Assembly: GCA_022842165.1 (NCBI GenBank)
Contig: JALHQC010000007.1
Coordinates: 57,689-121,688, forward strand
DNA: 64,000 bases
DNA from: a bacterium
GTDB lineage: Bacteria > Pseudomonadota > Alphaproteobacteria > Rhizobiales > Aestuariivirgaceae
Reading direction: 5' to 3'
Part shown: piece by piece, positions 35,473-42,712 of the stretch
Layout of the letters: each line of letters opens with the position of its first letter
Position numbering within the stretch: position 1 is the stretch's first letter
The notes under the pieces: generated by a model
What the model was told of the DNA's origin: nothing
The model's input: only the letters and a program-made list of their open reading frames with translations
The model's database searches: none
Translations under genes and position numbers: made by a program

Positions 35473-35492
35473 ACATAAAGATTTCTTTATAT
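35473..35492. promoter_or_regulatory. Candidate SahR operator upstream of ahcY
   Basis: ACATAAAGATTTCTTTATAT is a near-perfect inverted repeat (ACATAAAGA / TCTTTATAT) 65 bases before the ahcY start. It resembles the palindromes bound by the SAH-responsive ArsR-type repressor SahR in Proteobacteria. Its position between divergent ahcY and selO could let it control both. The regulator gene is not in the window. Confidence 0.6.
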
Positions 35493-35556
35493 CGTCTGGA
35501 CAGGGTCTGGTCCCGCTGCTATAGGACCGCCAGCCGAGTTTAGCCGAGGATGTATC

Positions 35557-36966
35557 ATGACCCGCGCCCATAACGACCATCACGTTGCCGATATCAAGCT
35601 GGCCGAATGGGGCCGCAAGGAGATCGACATGGCCGAGGTCGAGATGCCGGGCCTGATGTCCACCCGCGCCGAATACAAGGCGCTGCAGCCCTTGCGCGGC
35701 GCCCGCATCTCGGGCTCGCTCCACATGACGATCCAGACCGCCGTGCTGATCGAAACGCTGGTGTCGCTGGGTGCCGAAGTCCGCTGGGCCTCCTGCAACA
35801 TCTATTCGACGCAAGATCACGCCGCTGCGGCGATTGCCGCCGCCGGCGTGCCCGTCTTCGCCTTCAAGGGCGAGAACCTCAAGGAATACTGGGACTTCAC
35901 CGCCCGCATCTTCGATTGGCCGGATGGCCGCCCCTCCAACATGATCCTCGACGATGGCGGCGACGCAACGCTCTACATCCTCCTGGGCTCCAAGGCCGAG
36001 AAGGACCCGAGCCTCATCGCGCACCCGAAATCCGAGGAAGAGGAATGCCTCTTCGCGGCGATCAAGAAGCGCATCAAGGAGCAACCAGGCTGGTTCGACA
36101 CGGTCAAGGCCGCGATCAAGGGCGTTTCGGAAGAGACGACCACCGGCGTCCACCGCCTCTATGAACTCCAGAAGAAGGGCGAGCTTCCCTTCCCGGCGAT
36201 CAACGTCAACGATTCGGTGACGAAGTCGAAGTTCGACAACAAGTATGGCTGCCGCGAATCCCTCGTCGACGCGATCCGCCGCGGCACCGACGTGATGATG
36301 GCCGGCAAGGTCGCCGTCGTCTGCGGCTATGGCGACGTGGGCAAGGGTTCGGCCGCATCGCTCAAAGGCTCGGGCGCACGCGTCGTCGTCACCGAGGTCG
36401 ATCCGATCTGCGCGCTGCAGGCCGCCATGGACGGTTTCGCCGTCCAGACGCTCGAGGATGTGGTGGCGAACGCCGACATCTTCGTCACCGCCACCGGCAA
36501 CAAGGACGTGATCACGGTCGATCACATGAAGCAGATGAAGGACATGGCGATCGTCTGCAACATCGGCCACTTCGACAACGAGATCCAGGTGGCCGAACTC
36601 CGCAACTTCAAGACCACCAACGTCAAGCCGCAGGTCGACATGGTCCACATGCCGTCGGGTGCCCGCGTCATCCTGCTGAGCCAGGGCCGTCTCGTGAATC
36701 TGGGCAACGCCACCGGCCACCCGAGCTTCGTCATGTCGGCCTCGTTTACCAACCAGACGCTGGCCCAGATCGAGCTTTTCACGTCAGCGGGGACGGGGAA
36801 ATACAAGAACGAAGTCTATGTCCTTCCGAAGCACCTGGACGAGAAGGTCGCCCGCCTCCACCTCGAGAAGCTGGGCGTCAAGCTGACCAAACTGCGCGAC
36901 GACCAGGCCGCCTATATCGGCGTCACGCCGCAGGGCCCGTTCAAGCCGGAATATTACCGCTACTAG
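35557..36966 (+). CDS. ahcY: S-adenosylhomocysteine hydrolase
   Basis: The 469-residue enzyme is full length. It converts S-adenosylhomocysteine to adenosine and homocysteine with tightly bound NAD, recycling the product of methylation reactions. Visible motifs are [58 protein letters not shown] (substrate Lys and Asp), [20 protein letters not shown] (NAD fold), [10 protein letters not shown], and the C-terminal KPEYYRY whose Lys-Tyr close the neighbouring NAD site. SD-like GAGGA precedes the ATG. A SahR-like operator lies upstream. Confidence 0.97.
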   Translation: MTRAHNDHHVADIKLAEWGRKEIDMAEVEMPGLMSTRAEYKALQPLRGARISGSLHMTIQTAVLIETLVSLGAEVRWASCNIYSTQDHAAAAIAAAGVPVFAFKGENLKEYWDFTARIFDWPDGRPSNMILDDGGDATLYILLGSKAEKDPSLIAHPKSEEEECLFAAIKKRIKEQPGWFDTVKAAIKGVSEETTTGVHRLYELQKKGELPFPAINVNDSVTKSKFDNKYGCRESLVDAIRRGTDVMMAGKVAVVCGYGDVGKGSAASLKGSGARVVVTEVDPICALQAAMDGFAVQTLEDVVANADIFVTATGNKDVITVDHMKQMKDMAIVCNIGHFDNEIQVAELRNFKTTNVKPQVDMVHMPSGARVILLSQGRLVNLGNATGHPSFVMSASFTNQTLAQIELFTSAGTGKYKNEVYVLPKHLDEKVARLHLEKLGVKLTKLRDDQAAYIGVTPQGPFKPEYYRY

Positions 36967-37661
36967 ACGGCCGGGCGCTCAAGCCGTCACGACCGCTCCA
37001 TGACCGGGCAGGACCCGGCCGACTTGGCCATGGGCCGCGTGCTGAAACGCGCGCCGCCCGCACTGAACGGCTGCGGATTGCTCGATTTTCGGCGCAAAAA
37101 GCAGCGCTTTGCGAGGGCAGAATTGGGGCAAATTACCTGACACCGTCAGGCAAGCAGAAATTGCAAATCGGCTTGCCTGTGACAGGATGCGCGTGGCGGA
37201 GGCCACTGGCGAAAGGCTTGCCTACTCGCTCCTGAGCGCCAGATTGATATCTACGGGGTGCGTGTTGTGGCCCTTCTCCGGTTACTTTCGCTGGGCAGGA
37301 GCGGTTCCATGGCGAATGGCGTGGTCATTTTTTGTGGCTTTCGTTGAGTCTAAAGAACCTAGCACGTGCAAGGATATAGATCATTCCCGCGCGCCAGTTT
37401 TGCGGGTTTATTTGCGGGTTCTCTTGCGGTTTTGCAGTAACTCTTGTTGGCCATAGCGGCGTTTTAGGAGGGTGCGGGGCTCTGCGTGAGAGAGGTTAGC
37501 CCGACAAAATGTTTCGAAAAGCCGTTGCATCGCACGTGAAATCACTAGGCTTCAACCCGGCTGATGGCAGCAGCCGCCGGAAGGCCAATGATGAAAGCTG
37601 CGGGTTTACCAGTTTTGTTCAAGCCAGAGCCTACCACGGTTTCAGGCAGTGGGACTAGCCG
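36967..37661. other. Intergenic stretch with a stem-loop
   Basis: About 700 bases without a convincing gene; frames on either strand lack ribosome sites and familiar sequence. An 8-base perfect stem AGGCAAGC/GCTTGCCT (37148-37155 with 37171-37178) around a 15-base loop is visible. CATGACCGGGCAGGACCCGG near 37000 recalls the arm of the polA palindrome. A small RNA is possible but unsupported. Confidence 0.4.
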
Positions 37662-37853
37662 TCAAATCCCAAACAGCGGGGCAAGTTTCAGCCCTACAGT
37701 CAGGGCGAGCAAGGCAAGCAAGCTGGATACGATAGCCCGGCCGAACAAATTGAAAATCCACGTCTCCTTGTCCACGGGCCTGAGAAAATTCGCATAGGAG
37801 GGCACATAGGTGTCCGGCTCGTCATAGGTGTATTTTCTGGGGTTGAATTCCAT
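37662..37853 (-). CDS. Small single-pass membrane protein, hypothetical
   Basis: The 63-residue frame has a polar N-terminus (MEFNPRKYTYDEPDTYVPSY), then an amphipathic stretch and one hydrophobic span (AIVSSLLALLALTVGLKLAPLF) at the C-terminus. The ordered polar-then-membrane layout and a start at ATG 37853 make it look real, although the ribosome site is weak. It lies divergent from the divL gene. I do not recognise the family. Confidence 0.55.
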   Translation of the reverse strand: MEFNPRKYTYDEPDTYVPSYANFLRPVDKETWIFNLFGRAIVSSLLALLALTVGLKLAPLFGI

Positions 37854-38080
37854 GGCTTTGGCCCGTTGAACGGCATGGCTTCAGGGAACGCAAATCACCT
37901 CACGCGCTCATCAAGCCTGAGGGCCGGATTCCGGTCAAGGGCTACGCCTGACCTCCCGCATTCGCAAAATCCATCTTGCTGAAAGTTGCGTTCCGGCGCG
38001 GCATGTCTTTGGCTATACCTCTCACGGGGCGGATGACGTGCTGATTCGGGCGCCATCCCAGGACTTTGACCGGAGAAGAC

Positions 38081-40468
38081 ATGGGCGCCGGTTTCGGCAA
38101 CACACTGGCGGGCGACCCGATCGCGATCGTTGCGGTTCTGGCCGTCTTCGCCGTCTTTGCGTGGGCGCTTCTGACGATCCGGCGGATGGCGAAGGATGAG
38201 ATCGCCGCCCGCCGCCGCATCGCCGATCTCGAAATCCGCCTGAACGAGGCCGAAGCCGCCATCGCCTCGGAGGCGCACGTGCTTGTGGTGTGGAAAGGCC
38301 GTGACGATGTGCCCGAGCGTGTCGTGGGCTCCATGCATGGCGCCGCGCGGCTGCCGGAAACACCGCAGGACCTGCTGGATTTTGGCCGCTGGGTGGAGCG
38401 CGACTCGGCGATGGCGCTGGTCGAATCGCTGCACGAGCTTCGCACCTCGGGAACGCCCTTCAATATCGCGGTGCGCTCGCTCGGCAACGAGCTGCTCGAA
38501 GCCGATGGCCGCACGGCGGGCGGCCTCGCCACGCTGCGCTTCCGCCCGCTGTCGGGCGAGCGCCGCAACATCGCATCCCTGGCGCATGATGCCCACAAGC
38601 TCGGGAAACAGGTGGAACGCCTGAGCGCCGTGCTCGATGCGGCACCGCTTCCCGTATGGCTGCGCGGTGCGGATGGCAGGCTCGCCTGGGTGAACCAGGC
38701 CTATGTCGCCTCCGTCGAGGCGCCCGATGGCGATGTCGTCGTCAAGGCCGGGATCGAGATTGCCAGCGGCGTGGCGCTCGACCGCTCGCGCGCCAACCCG
38801 AAGACCGGCTGCGCCGGCCGCGTCCATGCGGTGATCGGCGGCGCCATGCGCGCACTCGACATCTTCGAGGTGCCGCTGCCCGACGGCAAGGCCGGTTTCG
38901 CCATCGACATGTCGGCACTGGAGGAGGCGGAAAAGGAACTCGACCGCCACATCAAGGCCCATACCTCGACGCTGAACAAGCTCGACACGGCAATCGCCAT
39001 CTTTGGCCCCGACCAGCGGCTGCGCTTTCACAATGCGGCCTATGCCGGGCTGTGGCCGCTCGATGGGCAATGGCTCGACACGCATCCGACCGATGGCGAA
39101 ATCCTCGACCGGCTGCGCTCGCAGCGCTGCATTCCCGAGCAGGCGAATTACCGCGAATGGCGGACGAAGCAGCTCGCCGCCTATACGACGCTCGAAATGC
39201 GCGAAAGCTGGTGGTATCTGCCCGATGGCCGCTCGCTGCACGTGGTCTGCGAGCAGCACCCCTTCGGCGGCGTCACCTATCTCTATGAAAACGCGACCAA
39301 GGAAATCCAGCTCGAGAGCCGCTACAACGAGTTGATCGGCGTCCAGCGCGAGACCCTCGACAATCTCGAGGAAGGTATCGCATTGCTCGGTTCCGATGGC
39401 CGCATGAAGCTGTTCAACCCGGCTTTCGCGCGCTTCTGGAATCTCGATCCGGCCTTCCTCGAAACCGAGCCCCATATCGAGGAATTCGCCAAGCATGGCC
39501 GCCGCCTCGTCGCCGACACGGCGGCCTGGGACGAGGTGAAGTTCGGTGTGACGCGTCTCGACGTCGAGCGGAAACCCATCACCGGCAAGATCAACGCCGC
39601 CGACCGGATCCTGCAATTCACCGCCGTGCCGCTGCCCGATGGCAATACGCTGCTGACCTTCGCCGACATCTCGGATGCTTCCCGCATGGAACGCGCATTG
39701 CGCGACCGCGCCGACGCGCTGGAAGCCGCCGACCGGTTGAAGAACATGTTCCTGTCCAACGTCTCCTATGAAATCCGCACGCCGCTCACCTCGGTGCTGG
39801 GCTTTGCCGAGGGCCTGCAGATGGGCCTCGCCGGCCCGCTGACGCCGAAGCAGCAGGATTATGTGAAGGACATCCGCAAGTCCTCGACCGACTTGAAGAC
39901 CATCATCGATGCCATCATCGACCTGACCGCCATCGACGCCGGCGCCATGGAGCTTCGCCTCGAGCGGATCGATGTCACCTCGATGCTCGAAGCGGTGGCC
40001 GACAAATTGAGCCCGGCGATCGACCACCGCGACCTGACGCTCAACGTCGAGGTGGGTGCCGATGTGACGAGCTTCATCGGCGATCCGACCCGCGTCGAGC
40101 AGATCATGTCGAACCTTCTCTCCAACGCCATCGGCTTCTCGGAAACCGGCAGCACCATCCGCATGGGCGCCAAGCGCACCGGCGGCACCATCCAGTTCTG
40201 GGTATCGGATTCAGGCCGCGGCATCGAACCCGAATTCCAGAAGCAGGCCTTCGAGCGCTTCCAGTCCCGCCCCATTCCCGGCGGGCACCGGGGACCGGGC
40301 CTGGGCCTGTCGATCGTCAAGAGCTTCGTCGAACTGCATGACGGGCAGGTCTCGCTGCTGTCGAAGGTCAACCAGGGAACGACCGTGCTGTGCACCTTTC
40401 CCGTCGACGGGCCCTCCGGCGGGCAGCGCAGCCTGACCGCCAATACCGAAGCGCGGCGGCTGGCTTAA
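38081..40468 (+). CDS. divL: DivL-like cell-cycle kinase with Tyr in place of the H-box His
   Basis: ATG 38081 follows GGAGAAGAC, giving 795 residues. It has an N-terminal membrane helix (IAIVAVLAVFAVFAWALLTI), coiled linker and PAS-type domains (LSAVLDAAPLPVWLRGADG, LDTAIAIFGPDQRLRF, LDNLEEGIALLGSDGRM). The dimerisation domain reads LSNVSYEIRTPLTSVLGF with Tyr563 at the phosphoacceptor place, and an HATPase domain follows (MSNLLSNAIGF, SDSGRGI, GPGLGLSIVKSF). Caulobacter DivL has the same His-to-Tyr change and regulates CckA and CtrA rather than acting as a normal kinase. It stands between ahcY and tsaE-amgK. Confidence 0.88.
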   Translation: MGAGFGNTLAGDPIAIVAVLAVFAVFAWALLTIRRMAKDEIAARRRIADLEIRLNEAEAAIASEAHVLVVWKGRDDVPERVVGSMHGAARLPETPQDLLDFGRWVERDSAMALVESLHELRTSGTPFNIAVRSLGNELLEADGRTAGGLATLRFRPLSGERRNIASLAHDAHKLGKQVERLSAVLDAAPLPVWLRGADGRLAWVNQAYVASVEAPDGDVVVKAGIEIASGVALDRSRANPKTGCAGRVHAVIGGAMRALDIFEVPLPDGKAGFAIDMSALEEAEKELDRHIKAHTSTLNKLDTAIAIFGPDQRLRFHNAAYAGLWPLDGQWLDTHPTDGEILDRLRSQRCIPEQANYREWRTKQLAAYTTLEMRESWWYLPDGRSLHVVCEQHPFGGVTYLYENATKEIQLESRYNELIGVQRETLDNLEEGIALLGSDGRMKLFNPAFARFWNLDPAFLETEPHIEEFAKHGRRLVADTAAWDEVKFGVTRLDVERKPITGKINAADRILQFTAVPLPDGNTLLTFADISDASRMERALRDRADALEAADRLKNMFLSNVSYEIRTPLTSVLGFAEGLQMGLAGPLTPKQQDYVKDIRKSSTDLKTIIDAIIDLTAIDAGAMELRLERIDVTSMLEAVADKLSPAIDHRDLTLNVEVGADVTSFIGDPTRVEQIMSNLLSNAIGFSETGSTIRMGAKRTGGTIQFWVSDSGRGIEPEFQKQAFERFQSRPIPGGHRGPGLGLSIVKSFVELHDGQVSLLSKVNQGTTVLCTFPVDGPSGGQRSLTANTEARRLA

Positions 40469-40481
40469 GTCGCGGGTGCCC

Positions 40482-41996
40482 ATGCAAACAGAGCTTCGCT
40501 TCGATACCGTCGCCGCCCTCGAAACCTTCGCAGCCGAACTCGCGCTCTTCGCAAGGCCCGGCATGGCGCTGCTGCTCAAGGGCGATCTCGGCGCCGGGAA
40601 ATCAACCTTCGCCCGCGCCTTCATCAGGGCCCTGGCGCCGGGGAACGACTTCGATATCCCGAGCCCCACTTTCACCCTGATCCAGACCTACGAGGAAACC
40701 CGCGTTCCGGTTGCCCATGCCGACCTCTACCGCATCGGGGCAGCCCACGAGCTTGATGAACTGGGTCTCGACGAATTGGCTAGAACACATGTGCTCGCGG
40801 TCGAATGGCCGGAGAAGATCATGGAAAGCGGACTTGGCGACACGCTGCTGATCGAGCTTGAAGGATCGGGCAGCCGCCGCGATGCGAAGCTGACGCCGGG
40901 TGGCGCATGGCGGCAGGTGCTGGAGCGCAACGCGGCGATCCGCGGCTTCCTGTCAGGCACGGGCTGGAGCGGTGCGCGGCGCGCCTTCCTCGAAGGCGAT
41001 GCCTCCTCGAGGCGCTATGAGACGCTCAGTCTTGCCGGCCGCTCCGCGATCCTGATGGACATGCCGGCAAGGCCCGATGGCCCGCCTGTCAAGAACGGCC
41101 TGCCCTACAGCGCCATCGCCCACCTGGCGGAGGATATCCGCGCCGTCGTCGCGATCAATGGCGAGCTGAAGCGGCGCGGCTACAATGCGCCGGCGGTCGA
41201 GGCCTTCGATCTCGGGCCCGGCCTCGCGATCATCGAGGACTTGGGCCGCAACGTCTATGGCCGCATGATGCTGGCGGGTGCGGACATGCGCGAGCCCATG
41301 CGGGCCGCCGCCGCCCTGCTGGCCGACATGGCGGGACAGTCCTGGCCATCGCAAGTCTCGGTTGGAGGGAAAGCCCTTCATCATGTTCCGCGCTACGACA
41401 TCGCGGCGCAGCTGATCGAGGTCGATCTGCTGCCGAGCTGGTTCTGGCCGCATGTGACGGGGAACGCCATTCCGGACGATCGCCGCGCCGAACTGGAAAG
41501 TCTGTGGACGGAGCTTCTGCCGCTCACCCAGCCGGAACAGCGCGTCTGGGCATTGCGCGACTATCATTCGCCCAATCTCCTGTGGCTTCCCGATCGCCAG
41601 GGCTTGAGCCGCGTCGGCATCATCGACACGCAGGATTGCCTGCTGGGCCATCCCGGCTATGACCTTGCATCGCTGCTGCAGGATGCGCGCGTCGATGTTC
41701 CCTTCGCGATGGCCGATGAGCTTTATGAATTCTATTGCGGGCTGCGCGTCAAGGCCGGCGGTTTCGACCGCGCCTCTTTCGATATCGCCTATTCGATTCT
41801 GGGCGCGCAACGGGCAACGAAAATTCTCGGCATCTTCGCGAGGCTCTCGAAGCGCGATGGCAAGCCCGGCTACCTGAAGCACATCCCGCGTGTCTCGCGC
41901 TATCTCGAGCGCGACCTTGCCCATCCGCGCCTCGCGAAGCTCAAGGCCTGGTTCGATCGCCATCTGCCGGCCCACGCACGCGAGCGCCTGCCGTGA
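40482..41996 (+). CDS. tsaE-amgK: Fusion of TsaE (tRNA t6A synthesis ATPase) and AmgK-type sugar kinase
   Basis: Residues 1-140 are TsaE: LLLKGDLGAGKSTFARAFIR (Walker A), DIPSPTFTLIQTYE and VPVAHADLYRIG, ending in VLAVEWPEKI. Residues 160-500 are an aminoglycoside-phosphotransferase-like kinase with ALRDYHSPNLLWL (catalytic Asp) and VGIIDTQDCLLGHPGYDLA (metal Asp), matching AmgK, which phosphorylates N-acetylmuramate or N-acetylglucosamine at C1. An in-frame GTG at 40476 is an alternative start. Fusion of these two genes is common in Rhizobiales. The next gene, MurU, overlaps by four bases and uses the AmgK product. Confidence 0.9.
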   Translation: MQTELRFDTVAALETFAAELALFARPGMALLLKGDLGAGKSTFARAFIRALAPGNDFDIPSPTFTLIQTYEETRVPVAHADLYRIGAAHELDELGLDELARTHVLAVEWPEKIMESGLGDTLLIELEGSGSRRDAKLTPGGAWRQVLERNAAIRGFLSGTGWSGARRAFLEGDASSRRYETLSLAGRSAILMDMPARPDGPPVKNGLPYSAIAHLAEDIRAVVAINGELKRRGYNAPAVEAFDLGPGLAIIEDLGRNVYGRMMLAGADMREPMRAAAALLADMAGQSWPSQVSVGGKALHHVPRYDIAAQLIEVDLLPSWFWPHVTGNAIPDDRRAELESLWTELLPLTQPEQRVWALRDYHSPNLLWLPDRQGLSRVGIIDTQDCLLGHPGYDLASLLQDARVDVPFAMADELYEFYCGLRVKAGGFDRASFDIAYSILGAQRATKILGIFARLSKRDGKPGYLKHIPRVSRYLERDLAHPRLAKLKAWFDRHLPAHARERLP

Positions 41997-42709
41997 GCGT
42001 GATCGGTCGATCCGCCATGGTGCTGGCCGCCGGCTATGGCCAGCGCATGCGCCCGCTGACCGATACGCGGCCGAAACCGCTGGTCGAAGTGGCGGGCAGG
42101 GCGCTGATCGACTATGGCTTCGACCGTCTGCGTCAGGCGGGCGTTGAAACCGCCGTCGTCAATGTGCACTACTTGCCGGAACAGATCGAGGCCTGGGCGC
42201 AGCGCCAATCCGCGCCGCGCATCATCATCTCGGACGAGCGCGGCGACATCCTCGATACCGGCGGCGGTGTCGCAAAGGCACTTCCACTCTTGGGCGAAAA
42301 TCCCTTCTTCGTCATCAACAGCGACAGTTTCTGGCTCGACATGGGCGATCCCGCACTTGATCGCCTGCGCGCGGCGTGGGACGATGGAGCGATGGATTGC
42401 CTCCTGCTCCTCTGCCCGCTGCAACAGACCGTCGGCTACGACGGGACTGGCGATTTCCTGCGCGGCGAGGACGGCAGGCTGACGCGCAGAAACGCCGGCA
42501 AGGGTGAGCCGCTGGCCTATATCGGCGGCTATCTCGTGTCGCCGCGCCTCTTTGCCGGCGCGCCTGAGGGCAAGTTCTCGATGAACCTGCTGTGGGACCG
42601 CGCCATCGCGGGCGGCCGGCTGTTCGGCCTCTCGCATCTTGGCCGCTGGCTTCACGTCGGAACGCCGGACGCCATCGGTCTTGCCGAACGCGCCCTCGCG
42701 GAAAGATGA
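41993..42709 (+). CDS. murU: N-acetylmuramate-1-phosphate uridylyltransferase, MurU type
   Basis: Translation starts at a GTG that overlaps the previous stop (GTGA), giving 238 residues. The N-terminus AMVLAAGYGQRMRPLTDTRP is the nucleotidyltransferase signature, followed by KPLVEVAGRALIDY, ILDTGGGVAKALPLL, FFVINSDSFWLDM (metal Asp) and LHVGTPDAIGLAERAL. With AmgK it makes UDP-MurNAc from recycled MurNAc, bypassing de novo steps. Coupling to the AmgK-containing gene supports this role. Confidence 0.9.
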   Translation: MSVIGRSAMVLAAGYGQRMRPLTDTRPKPLVEVAGRALIDYGFDRLRQAGVETAVVNVHYLPEQIEAWAQRQSAPRIIISDERGDILDTGGGVAKALPLLGENPFFVINSDSFWLDMGDPALDRLRAAWDDGAMDCLLLLCPLQQTVGYDGTGDFLRGEDGRLTRRNAGKGEPLAYIGGYLVSPRLFAGAPEGKFSMNLLWDRAIAGGRLFGLSHLGRWLHVGTPDAIGLAERALAER

Positions 42710-42712
42710 GCG

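Noticed and set aside
35493..35556. SAH or SAM riboswitch ahead of ahcY
   Set aside because: The 64-base leader after the palindrome is too short and lacks the expected paired elements; the operator explains the control better.
37109..37456. A 115-codon plus-strand frame after ahcY
   Set aside because: No SD, unusual Cys/Trp-rich composition and no family resemblance.
37895..40027. A 710-codon minus-strand frame
   Set aside because: Antisense to divL. High third-position GC keeps it open, and it has no recognisable domain.
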